This document shows, in pieces, positions 13,719-26,119 of a stretch of 64,000 nucleotides of DNA. Within the stretch, counting starts at the first letter, position 1, and each line of letters begins with the position of its first letter. The notes beneath the pieces are model-generated. The model saw nothing but the letters and a program-made list of their open reading frames with translations, made no database searches and was not told the DNA's origin. The position numbers and the translations under genes were made by a program. Source of the stretch: Acorus gramineus (Eukaryota > Streptophyta > Magnoliopsida > Acorales > Acoraceae); the NCBI GenBank assembly GCA_030737835.1, contig CM060851.1:3066615-3130614 (forward strand), in the 5' to 3' direction.

Positions 13719-13812
13719 AGGGGTTGTATCTATTGCTCAATGGTTAACAATAAATTTACATTTATAAGATTTTACATCTCAATCCCACCACTTACCTATA
13801 CAATTTTTTTTT
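13719..13812 (+). mobile_element. SINE-like tRNA-derived fragment
   Basis: The head AGGGGTTGTATCTATTGCTCAATGG resembles the A-box region of the SINE at 7832-7918. The end also matches, with ACTTACCTATACAA followed by a T run. The B-box is degenerate (TACATCTCAATCCC). No clear target duplication was found. Confidence 0.36.
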
Positions 13813-14125
13813 AATAGGGCTGGACTTGATAGTTAGATGACAACCATAAAAAAAAAAAGAAAAACTGCAACCTAAGATCATGGTTCAAATCTCACTAAAG
13901 AAACAAGAATGCCTCACATCTCACAACATATAGAAATGACACCATTTCATTGAGGTATACAGGAAAAAAAAAAAACTTTCTCATAATTAAAATCAAACAA
14001 AAAACCACTCCAATCCAAAATAAAAAATAAAAAAAAGGGATAACAAAACTCCCAACAACAACATGAAGTCCATCTATAAAATTTATCACTCCCCACCCCC
14101 TCCCACAAAAAAAAAAAAAAAAACA

Positions 14126-17100
14126 CTATTCGGCCCAGGCAGGGAAAAGAAAGCTAGTGGGCTGTGAAGTGGGGCCCACGAAGGTACGGTCACGTGATGA
14201 GGAGGAGGTATTTGTGCTGAAATCAAAGCCCATTATCGACAGCGGCTCAGCCCGGCCCAGAAAGTCCCTAGTCAGAGGGTTGTGATTCTCCTTCTGCCAC
14301 TTGGAGACATCTCCACCGTTCATTTCGATGAGCCTTCCATCACCATGGTCCATGTGATGGCCCCCTAGGCTGGTGGTGGCCTCTTGGAAGGGGAGGAGCT
14401 CAGGCTTGGTGTAGAAAGGATTACTGTTAGGGTTGGGGTTAGGGTTAGTGGGTTCCCATGAAGGGAGAGGGATTTGATGTTGAGGTGGGAAGGGGAGGAG
14501 GAGGGGTGGTTGAGAAGTGTGGAGGAGGTGGTGGTGGTGGTGATGGAATGTGGTGGTGGTGGTGGTGGTGATGTTGAGCTTAGCACTCTCTAGGGCAAGG
14601 GCATCACAGAAGGCTCTGTGAGTGATGAAACTGTCTTTCCTGACAAAACAAAGAAATAATTGATCGGTGACATTGCAAGCATAATAAGAGAGTAGTATTG
14701 ATAAGAATTTTATCAGTACATGTTTTGATGGAAGACAACATTAAAAAATTAATAATATTTTATTAATTAAAATAAAAATTGTTAAAATTCTCATTAATAT
14801 ATTTTGATAGTCGCGTATCGTTCATTCATTCAGACATGTACGTACTAATATAAAAAAATTTCGATAAGAGGTGTGAGTTGTGACATGGATGTTTAAATAA
14901 GTTTACTAATAAATACTTCTCCTATCTATCAATCAAACATACTTCTTTCTGTGTGTTTATTAGTTAGTACCTTAAGAACTTGCATATAGTCGACCACATT
15001 TTCGATCTAAAAAAAATAACTGTAACTTAAATAAATAACTCTAAAAAAATAACTCTAATGTTCATAGGCAACATAAAAGTTTTTATATGTAACTTTTGTA
15101 CTAATGATCAAAATGCACATAGGAAGAAGTTTTATTAATTCTGTACTTTTATATATCTTACTTTGTCCTATAAAATATAATATATTTATGGATGTATAGT
15201 TATGGAATGGAATGGAATCCTACATTGAGGGAATGGATACCATGGATAAGATTACACTTGTATACTCAAGCTTAGATTCAGCTAAAGCAAGAAGGATCAT
15301 GAAGAAGAAGCTAATGCAAATGATAATAAGCAAAAAATATATACCAAACTTCTCTATGTATTTGTTAGCATGATCGCACACGTGTTCTCACATACATAGA
15401 TAGTGTTTCTTGGTGGTCTTTCGACTTGGGCACTCACAGTTTGAACAACCCAAATTTTTCTTTTGAGAGAAAAACTGATTTATAAAGATTTATAAATATC
15501 GGAAGATGCAATTTTGTTTGTGTTTGATGAAAAAAAAACACCAAGTTCACAATGGGATATAAATAAAATATAAAGCACTTCTGTTCATAATTTCTTACTA
15601 CAATATGAAGTGAGTTTGATTAAGAAAAAGGACCCAAAAAGGCCATATGATCCAAATAGAGAACATTTGATTTTTTTTCATGGATATACCCATTTTCAGG
15701 ATGATGAGCTGTTCAGTTCCCTATTATTACTGGGCAGCAGCATTAAATGGAGCCCTATCTCTGCAAAATTCTGGCATTGCTATTTATCCCTAAGATGTTT
15801 CTCAGGCGACTTTCTCATAGTATACAGCACAGACCCAAATTATAAAAGAAAAGGAGAGAGAGAAAAAGAAAACTAAGCCTCAAATTCTTGTAAGTAAATG
15901 AAAATTAAAAAAGACCCCCCCTAAGCTACATTTTGATGAGGGCGGGGTGCGGGGAGGGGAGGGGGTTTGTGGCATCGGTAGAATTCCCATCTACAGACGA
16001 TCCCCCTCCAAATCGCTTTCTATTGCTTGTTGTTTCTCTATTCCTCTCACCTCTCATTCAAATTTGTACTTTCACTTTTCTTTATAGAAGTGTTGGTAGC
16101 AGATTCTACTTTGTTTTAAAAAAAAATTCCCATTAAATACATCCATCAATTACCATTAAACAAACCTTTTATAAGCTAATGTTTCTTTTTTTTTTTCTTA
16201 GTTGCACGTCAGTATTGAGTCTTAATCCTGTTACCAAATTCTTGACTCATTGTTAATCAAAGTCATTTTTAGTATAGAACGTGTCATTATATTTAATTTA
16301 GGCTCAGGATAAATTTTTAAAATTTTATATTTTACTCATAGAACTCATACAGTAAATTTTATGCTTTTCTGGCTCTGCCACCTCGCAAAAAACAGCACCA
16401 TTAATGATCTCTGACTGATCTTGTCACTTGAATTAATTATCAGATATCCTCATGCAAATTTTGTTTTTTTTTTTTTCAAAAAAAAGAAAAGCCCAGGAAA
16501 CATGACCATCTCCAATATATGACACACTGCATAATATTATAAATTTTAAAAAAATGCAAATAAGTTGTGGTTTTTGGTTACCTGGAGAAGATTGTGCCAC
16601 AGTCACACTTGTACTCCCTAGTTCCACAGGTCTTTGAGTGGGCTTTCCAGTCTGACACAACTGCATATCTTTTGGAGCATTTGTCACACCTGTATTTCTT
16701 CTCCCCATGCTTCCTGCTGTAGTGCTTCTTGATCCCAGTGAGGTCTCCAAGTGCCCTTGATGGGTGGTTGTGAACACATGAGGGTTCCGGGCACACATAC
16801 ACCCTCTTCTTCACCACCTCCTTTGGGTTCTTCTGCCTCAGCTTCCATGGCAGGTTGTGCCCTCTCCTGTGAAGCTGCAGGTTCTGGTCCCTCTGGAAAC
16901 CTTTGTTACAGACCTCACACACAAATCTGTTGGTGGTCATCAGTGACTTTGGAGATAGTGCTATCACCTCGGAGTCTGGGTCTGAAATGCACACATCACA
17001 TTTGAAAATTATATATATACTACACTTGTTAGATATTATACATGCATACATAGAGAGAAAAAGAGAGAAAATATGTACAAATATGTATTAATTCGATCTC

Positions 17101-17920
17101 AAATGTGCGGTGACACGTATTAGTATCTAATAAGGGACTGATAAGATCTGCTGGGATACATGCACATACACATATAGAGTTAATATAAATGTCATTAGTT
17201 GATCACTAAACACACATAACTGATGAACCCTTAAAATTAAAATGATTTGCTACTGAAATGCATGGTTATTGGACAATAAACCATCCAGAAAGGAAAAAGA
17301 ATCACAAGTAATGGAAAAGGTGAAGTCATATAAGAAAGGTGCATTGGTTTAGACAAAACTGCAGAACATAACATAGAAAAGAAATGATTTTCCAGTGAAA
17401 GTCCAGAATTATTGAACAAGAGATGTAATTCAAGTATATATAGTAGGTCAAATTTGATATATATGCCAAAAATTCTACCTGTGTAGATTAATAGTGGGGG
17501 GAGCTAAAATTTGTCTTCAATTGACTCCAAAACACAGTGTCAACTAAATTATAAAAATCTGAAAGTGGGTTATGATAGAAATGCAGAATTATATATAAAA
17601 AAAAAATTCAGAATTATTGGAAAAAATAATCATTTTGTCAAGGAAAAAAAACATGGTTGTAAATGGAAATGTAGGATATAGAGGTATAATTTTTTCAGAA
17701 AAAAATAGACGAGAGAGAGAGAGAGAGAGAGACCTGGGTTTCCAGGTTGGTTCCTCTTCTTCTTGACCTTCTGTTGAAGCTGTTGTTGCTGCTGCTGAGG
17801 ATGAGAGATTGCAGTGAACAAGGGATTGAGACAGCTCAAGTCATGTGTGACTCTATTACCTGAAGAAACACTGGCTTCCTCAGACAAAGATGTTGAACCA
17901 GACATGGTCACTTGCAACAT
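14126..17920 (-). CDS. INDETERMINATE DOMAIN (IDD) family C2H2 zinc-finger transcription factor
   Basis: Three exons in transcript order are 17734-17920, 16582-16981 and 14126-14639, giving 366 residues. Residues 51-57 (KVKKKRN) form the basic nuclear-localisation patch before the NPDPDSEVIALSPK motif. The ID domain follows: finger 1 C84/C87/H100/H104, finger 2 C126/C131/H149/H154, finger 3 C161/C164/H177/C181, finger 4 C188/C190/H203/C207. The linker holds NLPWKLRQ. A Q-rich run (42-50) precedes the domain and Thr/His and Asn-Pro runs follow it. IDD proteins bind DNA and often act with GRAS proteins. The C-terminal TRDFLG motif is at 319-324, but the MSATALLQ motif that usually precedes it is absent, and 42 residues follow TRDFLG. 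An alternative start is M6 (MSGSTS). The donor of intron 1 runs directly into a (GA)n/(CT)n tract. The paralogue number cannot be assigned. Confidence 0.94.
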
Positions 17921-18049
17921 CTTTCACTACTCACTCAACAATCAAAGGCTCAACCCAAAAACACTGATATCACCAAAGCGCTTCCTAGAGCAAGAAATCT
18001 CTATTTGAGTGTGTGAAAGATAAACAGAGAGAGAGAGAGAGAGTAGATG

Positions 18050-21000
18050 ATTAATAATGGGCAAAAACAAGTGTGGATTTTTCTCAGGCACAGATGTCAC
18101 CTATTTCTCTCTCTTCTTGTTTTTTTGGTTTCTGAATAAGAGAAAGGCATCATTTGAAGGAGCTGCAAAAAAACCAAAACCTCGTGAGCAGGTGGTGATG
18201 ATGGCTTTGAAAAAACCATAAACCTCTCAGTAGCTCATGTAACTCACACCATCCAAAACAAACATGGAAAGAGAGGTGTTAGAAATTCAAACAGAGAATG
18301 AGTCTTCTCCCAAAATTTCAACTACACATACTAAAAAAAAAGTGGACAAAAAATATCATCCGTTTTGAGGAACTGGGTTGTGCAGTGATGGTTGTTCAGG
18401 TGATGATTGTATGGTCTCATTTTTGTGGTTGATATGCAAAGTGTTCTATTAAGAGTACCAACCAACATGCAACAAAGGGGAAAAAAATAAAAATAAAGGA
18501 GAAAAGAGAGAGAGAGGGAGGGGACACCTAAATGAATCCAATAAAGGAGCAGAAGGACCAAGAGAATCATCTTCCCTTGATTCACTAGCCAACTCTTTTG
18601 TTTTAAGAAAAATGTTAGGGGCGCAGTTATATTCCTGCAGCAGTCTCCCCCACATTTGAATTCTGTTTGATGGTACATGAAGTAAATACATTTAGTATGC
18701 AAATATGAAATATATATTCGAATGAATTTAATCTTAATTTTTTTTTTTTTTTGCTTGATAATTTTTTTTAGGTTAATATTCTCCTATCAACAAGTGTAAG
18801 ACATAAATATAAAATTTTTTAATAAAAAAAAGATACATCTATCAACCTTCTAAAAGATAAATGACTTGGTGATGAATATCTTTTTGTGTTTTCATAATTT
18901 TCATAATTTAATATATATTAGCCTAGACCGGTGCACATTAAGTTAGGAGATTATAAGGACTATGAAAGTTATTGAGTGTATGCACCCTTTATTTTGTTAT
19001 TGAAAAAAAAATTCTAGTTTCCTAAAAAAAAAAAAAAAAAACCAACCTAGTCACTTTGTTAAATTTATAGCTGCCTCTGCACTAAAAAATGTGATGATGT
19101 TTTTCACTTTTACAGTCCTGTGCTTTGCGTGGTGGTTACAAGACACCCAGGGCATAAAAGAGCCTTGATTTGAAATGGGAAATGAATTTTAAATAAGTTT
19201 GGTTTAAGGTGGGTTTAAAAAGGTTTAGTAAAGTTCCTGCCCTTATAATTTACAAAGCTATTTTACCGCTTAAGAAAAGCCTCACACAAGCATCATAGCC
19301 TACTTGATTGGGATCTTTTTGTCACTGATAATTCAACTTTTCTTACTTTTTTTTTTCATTGGATCAAATGCCGATTTAAATCCTTATTAATGAAAAAAAA
19401 AAAAAGGACTTCTTTTGCTTTTATTTTCCTTTTTGTAGCCAGTGAAAGTGGCAGGAGGATAAACCCACCTTTGAGAATATTAGGGCCTCACTTCTACTTT
19501 TTTTTTTTTTTTTTTAACCCCTTTAATGCTTTTTTTATATACACCCACAAACATATATAAAATGCGTGCAAGTTTCATGTGACTGTATAGATCAATTTAT
19601 AAATAATGTAAGTAATTATATGTTTCATGGTACACTCAATCAATTTTACAGTTTCATATATCTTATTAGACAACTGCATTCACTGTAATGTATCTAATTA
19701 ATTTTTTTTTTACTTTCTCTATACTCTCTCTCTATATATATATTAGCCTATACAATTTATTGGATATTATTTTTTATAAAAAAATATATAATTTATTAGA
19801 TAAATATGTTAGTTAAAAATAGATAAAACGGTTGTTGAGTTTGTCAAACATTCTCTCTGTATGGTCAAATACATCATTAATGGTTGTTGATAAGCATGAA
19901 AGCGTTAAGAAGGTTCAAGACGTTATAGGGACATAGCCTGTATGGCCTTTGACACAAAATAAAAAAAAAATAAAAAAAATAAATAAAAATAAAGATGTTA
20001 TGGGGACAGATTATTGAGAGAGGAGAAGTGAACACGTGGGTCATTTTTGGCAGCACAGTCAAGGCCACGTAGTATGCAATTAAATGAGTCACAGTATTCA
20101 AATTTGTTCTTCACTTTATTTTATTTATATTTTACTATACTTTTATTTCATTCTGGACCCATAGTTTTCATGCGACTGATATGAATCTTCTTCAAACAAT
20201 CTACTATAACAATTTCTAAAGCAAAAATTAACACACAGCCTTCTTTATAGTGAATTGATAAAAAGACTTTAATAGACCATTAGTTTTAATGCATTGTTAG
20301 TCATACTTACAACTATTATTTTTACAAACAAATTATATATTCTACGTGATTCTTTTTAGATTGAATTCCAATGTGTGGAGTATATATTTCTAAGATGTAT
20401 GTTTTCATTAGATTAAACATATACTTCAAGTAGATGAGTATTATGAAGTAAGTATATAAATCAGAATGCCTATAACTCTTATCCTCAATTTATTTAAAGG
20501 GGTTTGTTTCATGATGCTGATATGATTTTATTAAGCCCATTTAACAAAATTGCGATTTGGAAACTTTAAATGGGAGAGGAAAAAAAATTGATACACATGC
20601 TTTTCACCTTATTAAGATGTTCATGGTGCATTGTATCATAATAGTCCATGTAAAATTAGGAATGATTACCAACTGATGAGCATTTTAAAATCTGCTATAA
20701 AATTACTTGGCGCGCTTGAGTTTTTTATAAGTCACATTCATGCACACATACATACCTTGCTATCCAAGGTGCCTGATTACAAATAAATACATTGTTTATA
20801 TAACCAGCATTCAGCAAACGTTTACAGATCGAACACATTGATTTTTTTTTCTTTTCTAAATACATGTTTAAGCTTACATTTTACGTTTTTCATAATACAA
20901 TACACACTGACATGGTAGAGAGTTTTCATATACTGAATTAGATGATTTGGCATATGTATAAGCATCGATGTATCCACACCCAACCTGTGAAACATTTATA

Positions 21001-21200
21001 TATCTAGCCCGCCTAAATAATAAAGGAATTATCTGGTAACACTTTTGTAGATACAGTCGTATTGGTACAACATTTGTGGGTATGCATTCATTTGTGAACA
21101 GATATAATTGTCTGCTTCGCATGTGTGCTCATCTGCTGGGCATTAAATCCATCTTCTGCCCAGCCAACTTTGCGGCCGCACCAGTTTGCAAGAACATGTA
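18050..21200. other. AT-rich intergenic DNA upstream of the IDD gene
   Basis: The IDD 5' flank contains a GA microsatellite at about 18029-18043. The rest is AT-rich with homopolymer runs. No conserved coding segment, RNA gene or transposon terminus was recognised. Confidence 0.5.
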
Positions 21201-21208
21201 TCTGTCTT

Positions 21209-21268
21209 TCACACACTTAATTCAGCTGATGGAGTTGGATCGGCCTTTTCTGCTGTGAGATCATCATC
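21209..21268 (-). CDS. possible terminal exon of an unidentified minus-strand gene
   Basis: On the minus strand, an acceptor (TCTGCACAG) is followed by 19 codons and a stop. They read DDDLTAEKADPTPSAELSV, an acidic tail-like peptide. Upstream on that strand (21270-22120), AT-rich sequence with no matching exon was found. No family was recognised. It may be a remnant or chance. Confidence 0.2.
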   Translation of the reverse strand, partial: DDDLTAEKADPTPSAELSV

Positions 21269-21269
21269 C

Positions 21270-22440
21270 TGTGCAGAGATGTGAAAACAAAACAAACAAA
21301 AAGATTATTGACCTGTTATTTATGATCACAAGAAAAACAAAGCATACATTGTCATATAGAAATCTCTTTTTATTGCTTTATTCCATAATTTAAGACGCAC
21401 AACCATTCACAAGAAAACTGTTTGAGGAATAAGCTACTTATCCGGGGTCCCCATTTACAGAGAATTCACATAACACAGAACTCTCACAACTAAGCTTTAA
21501 ATACAATTCAGAAAAAAAGTAAACAAGCCAGTGGGAAATTTAGGAGGTCAGAACAGTTATACTCGCATGTGAACCTTAGATTCCATATGGCTCTAAAGAC
21601 ACTTTTGTCTGCTGGACCCAAGAATATAAGAAACCTTGGAATTTGAACTTCTATGGTCAGATCAGCACATTCAGTGCGTATAAAAAAGATCAAATGTGCT
21701 TTGTTTTTGTGTGTACTACCTGGTTCTTTTCCTTGTGTAGGTCCAACAAAACTATAGCTCAACAAAATATTCAAAGGTGGGGCTGTACAACTTCCTTTCC
21801 CGACTGACATCACATACACATGTATATTTTTTAAAAACACAATGAACACTACCACTTGGTTAATGTGCTCTTATCTGCATAATTTGGAACTGTAGATGTG
21901 ATGCTATGCTTTATAATAGAACAAGCGTATCACAAATTAACTTTTTTTTATTTGGAAAGCAGTGGCAAAAATCCTGACGATTGTAGAGGTGTTCGGTTGA
22001 ATATAACACCACAGCACTGGATTGTGGTATATGCATTACTAAGGGCAGTTTTTTATTTCTGAAATCCTGGTGATGTTTTGCGGGTGATAAGGGGTCCAAC
22101 ATAAGTCGAGAAAGGAAATTTGTATCTGTTGATACATCAATAAAGGAAAAATATAGTCATTTACATTAACCAATAAATTATATAATATAATAACTCGCAA
22201 CTAGTGAGTATTATTGCGTGCAAGACAGAGGAAGAGATGAAGAGAAGAGGATGCAATAGTAGAGGAGGGACTCAAATGGTCCTTCAAATAACCATAAATC
22301 ATAAAACTAGGTGGTCTTCATATAGCAATCATGTGCTTATTATATAGAGCACCTAATAATTGTAAATCTAAACAAACTAGAACTTCTCAAAAAATTACAT
22401 GAAATTCCTAAACAATACCTTATTTCTGATAAATCTATAT
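21270..22440. other. non-coding or unrecognised DNA
   Basis: AATAAA-type signals on the minus strand near 21365-21385 suggest an old 3' region. The open stretches at 21508-21855 and 21911-22102 show no recognisable domain. Confidence 0.35.
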
Positions 22441-22444
22441 CCTA

Positions 22445-22530
22445 AAAGGGGATTAGAACCATAGCTCGGTGATTGACAAGAGAATTTGCAATCAAGAGGT
22501 CATGGGTCTGAATCTTGTCAATGGGTCAGG
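22445..22530 (+). mobile_element. SINE-like tRNA-derived fragment
   Basis: The sequence AAGGGGATTAGAACCATAGCTCGGTGATTGACAA matches the head of the 7832 and 13719 elements in two parts: the leader and the A-box TAGCTCGGTG. The B-box-like GGGTCTGAATC follows. It then grades into GGGTC-rich repeat DNA. Confidence 0.35.
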
Positions 22531-23250
22531 TTCATATCCGGTCTCGGGTCTTTCGGGTCAGTTTGGATCGACCCACTAACAGGTCAGACCAGGAGAGGCC
22601 AAACTAGAGAAGTTGAGAAACTTCTTAAGGGCCTACAATAACTTCATTTTTTTTTTTTTTTTTTTGTCTTGCCTTTTTTGGGGGGGGAGAAATAAAAGGT
22701 TTGAGAAAGGAAAGGGAGAGGAGGAGAAGAATGTAAGAAGGTTTTGGTTTTAGTGAGAAGCACTGCATACTGCATATTGGGGTGATGGAGACCACGCTTT
22801 CCCGGGTTAAATTTTTTTTCATTTCTATTTTTGCATGATGAGTTTGAATAAATAGAGTATAATGTTTTATAAATAATTATTCATTATTTTGATTTTTTAA
22901 TGTTTTACGAGGGAACATTTGATATTCGATTTAGATTATTCTATTTTTATGTGAAGTCAAAAAATTATAAAAATGTTTCAAATGTTTAAAATTTTAAATG
23001 ATTATTCAATATTTAGTTATAAATGTTGGGTTGGATCATGAGTGTTGGGTTGGATCATAAATAAATAAAAAATCACATAGTATTTGGGTTGGGTCAATTG
23101 GGTCCATAGGATCAGGTCGGTGTGGACCCAAACCAGACCCGTTTTGATTGTCGGGTCCTTTAATTCGGATATTTACACCTTTTCTCAGGTCAAATTCAGG
23201 TTGGCTCCGGGTCGACCCACAACCCGTTAACAGGCCAATCTGAGTCCAAG
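22531..23250. repeat. GGGTC/GACCC-rich repetitive stretch
   Basis: GGGTCAG, GGGTCGACCC and GGTTGGATC motifs cluster at both ends of this region around AT-rich sequence. This resembles the GGTTGGGTT-type hAT miniature element seen at 55351-55808. Exact termini could not be fixed. Confidence 0.3.
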
Positions 23251-24352
23251 CATCTACCTAACAAAAAAAATCCAAACCCATCTAATAACATAGAAAAGTA
23301 CCCCAAGTAAAATCTAACAATACAAATATTCATCCTAAACCTTGATCCTTGAAATTCTACCCAGTTTGAGAAAACTAATCGATAAGTGCTTGAGAATAGT
23401 TTTTAGCATATCTCTAGTCTCCTTGGATAATGTCAATGACAAAAATTCTAAGACATGCTTGGAGGACTTTAGACGTGGGTAGAGAAGCCATCTCAATGAA
23501 GATAAAATGATTTTTAAACTTGGGTTAATATCTATAGTTATAATTTGTCAGTTCGTCTATTGGAAGAGAGGAACTTAAAAATCCTCATGACAACCAAGAA
23601 ATGTCCAGTCCTTTAGCACTTCATCGATAGGATCGGAAATCAATGGTGGCCACAGTGGAGTAAACAATTATGGTGATAGAATCCAATCAATATCATAACA
23701 AGATGTACTGGTGGTGACGGTGGAGGAAACAATTCTGGCCCTCTTATATTGTAAGCTGCTCCTTTTGGTGTTTACTTTTATATATTAACTCTTGTAAGTT
23801 TTTTTTTTTTTTTAATTGCTTTTCTTTCGCTTTTCTAGTAATAATAATAATACAAGAGGTGAAAATACACTTGTAGTGACTTCTACAAATAACACTCATG
23901 CCTTGGCTCACCCACCTCAGCTATCTTTTGCACTTTGAAACACTAATGTCCACAACAGTTGACATGCTTTGGGAGCTCAAATTGAAAACTTCTGTATACC
24001 ATTAATCATGAGAAGTGGCAGCTGTTGCAAATAGATATCACCAAATTACTTAGTTCATTAAACATTAATTATGTACAAAAAAAAATTATATGAATGCCAA
24101 GCCAATCTCACGTACTTGTTTAATTTGATACATCTCTCAAACTTGTAGTAAATTTGGAGATTTATGAAGAGGACATAGTCATGTCTTTTCTCCAATAAAA
24201 GTGTACTTACCTCAACAGGTAGATCAATGGAGAACAAATTGATGGATACATGATTGAAACTGAACTCTCTTCAAAGAAAGCACATGAACTACAATTCAGA
24301 TTATGTAAGAGGAATTATGAAGTCTATATATGTTTAGGATACAATGTGGTTG
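23251..24352. other. intergenic DNA without recognised genes
   Basis: AT-rich sequence. No coding segment with a recognisable motif was seen on either strand. Confidence 0.45.
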
Positions 24353-24897
24353 TGTGACACCCGGCCCATTAAAGGGGTGATGGGTCAGGAGAGCTAAGAG
24401 ACCCAATAGTCCCAAGAGACCTATGGATTGAGTGAGGATGAGGGTGAGGTGTTTAATTCTACATCACCAAATGGGAGAAGATAGTTTATGCTAATACGTG
24501 AACACAGCTCTTACACATCAAGATGCGTTTTTAAAGTCGTGAGCCAATCATGGGCAAAACATACAATATTTTGCTGTATAAGCATGGGGCGTTACAATTG
24601 GTATTCAGCCACCATATGACCCTACACGATGACGTGCGGCCCATTGGGAGGGGGGTGATTGTGACACCTCGCCCGTTGAGGGTGGGTGGTGGACTGGTGG
24701 GTCAAGAGAGCCAAAAGGCCCAAGAGTCCCACGAGGCCCATGGATTGGGTGAGGGTGAGGGTGAGATGTTTAGTCCCACATCGTCGGAGGAGATAGTATG
24801 TGTTTATGTGAGCACAACTCTCTTACACCAAGAAGCGTTTCTAAAGTCGTGAGCCCATCAAGGGCAAAGTAGACAAATAGCTTGTGTAAGCCTGGGG
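24353..24897 (+). mobile_element. TRIM-type miniature LTR retrotransposon
   Basis: There are two directly repeated ~240-bp blocks. Block 1 (24353-24596) opens TGTGACACCCGGCCC and closes GGCGTTACA. Block 2 (24660-about 24897) opens TGTGACACCTCGCCC. They share GAGGGTGAG, GTCGTGAGCC and CATCA.GGGCAAA segments. Between them is a spacer of only ~63 bp. It begins ATTGGTATTCAGCCA, close to the initiator-tRNA-Met primer-binding site TGGTATCAGAGC, and ends with the purine tract GGGAGGGGGGTGA just before block 2. That order (LTR, PBS, PPT, LTR, no coding) defines a TRIM. The last ~8 bp of block 2 differ from block 1, so the 3' LTR end is uncertain. Confidence 0.68.
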
Positions 24898-26119
24898 AAA
24901 GGAGATATTTCAAAACATAGATGAGCATTTGACAGTTTACTTAATTAATTATGTAATAACAAATTTATGCTGCTCATATAAACACACTATAGAATAGACA
25001 TAATTCTTGCATGCATATTGCATATCCATTATCTCATATCTGACATTGAAACGAGTAGGTTGTACAATTCCTCACTTCTGCATTTGGGTCGCACACCTGA
25101 ACCCCACACAAAACCCAAAACTGAGTCAGCGGAGGTAAGAAAACCAAGAACTCTCCAATCTCCTCCTCCCTGCATTTCCACCTCCACCATTGCCACCTAA
25201 TCTAAACACCTTCTAACACCCCTATTGAAGGTGAAAAAATATGAGAATCTAACCTCCGACCCTCATACTGCAATTTTGTTTTCTAAAGACAAAATCAATT
25301 CCCTTGTTCCTCACCCAATCTTGTACAATTTGTAGCATCCTCAAGATGATAAGACTCCAAACACTTTAAGAAAGGAAATAATTGACTAACCCATCTACCC
25401 CTTCTCCCTCTTACTCCCCCAACTCACCCCATCACTTAGCAAATTGTTTAGCTCCCTTTCCCCAATCCTTTTCTTACGCTCGAGCATCATGATTTTCCTT
25501 TCCAAATGAACAGTTGGCATAGGACAACACTATCTTTTAATGAAATCCCACTTATGTCGTCTCACCTTAAACCCCACACCAGCCGCCCAAACAAATGCCA
25601 CATGCCCCTCCCATACGCTCACCTCCTCCCCCTATTTCCTTTTAGACCAGAATGACAACCCTTACTAAAAGCTTCTTTCCCCTGCGCACCACCTTTTATA
25701 ATTCCTCCCCTCCCTCCTTTCCCCACAACATTGACACTGCTCCCTTGGTTCCATCTCCACATAATCATCTGCCCCAATCATTTGAATACCTGGCCACCTC
25801 ATTCCTGAATCCATCAAGAGACATTGTTTGATGTTACTTGTTTTTCAATTTCCTCCAAAAGAACATCTCCTCCATTGACCATCTTGGAAATGACCAACAA
25901 GGATCTTTCTCATCAGAAACACCAAGTGAACATCCTACAATGATGACTATAAAGGTTTAAAGGCCCACATAACCTTATTTTCTATTGTTGCCTCTCTTCC
26001 CCAATCGCCTTCAATGTCCAGCATGGCATCCTCCAAAATGAGTCAGACACTACTCTTTTGAACCAAAGTCATCTACTGCTTCAAAAAAGTAAATCCTTCA
26101 TACTACATTCAGTCATTAA
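24898..26119. other. intergenic DNA, C/T-rich in part
   Basis: The stretch 25080-25900 is unusually pyrimidine-rich on the plus strand. Read in all frames it gave no recognised domain. It might be a decayed minus-strand gene or the 5' part of an old retroelement, but nothing supports either firmly. Confidence 0.35.

Noticed and set aside
14430-14460. GTTAGGGTTGGGGTTAGGG, resembling an interstitial telomere repeat
   Set aside because: It is the complement of IDD exon 3 codons for an Asn-Pro run and lies within the continuous reading frame.
14365-14586. Open frame rich in Pro, Ser and Thr on the minus strand
   Set aside because: It is an alternative frame of IDD exon 3 created by CAC/ACC triplet runs; the true frame joins exon 2 in phase.
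16751-17091. Plus-strand open frames over the IDD zinc fingers
   Set aside because: They are antisense to the conserved C2H2 exon.
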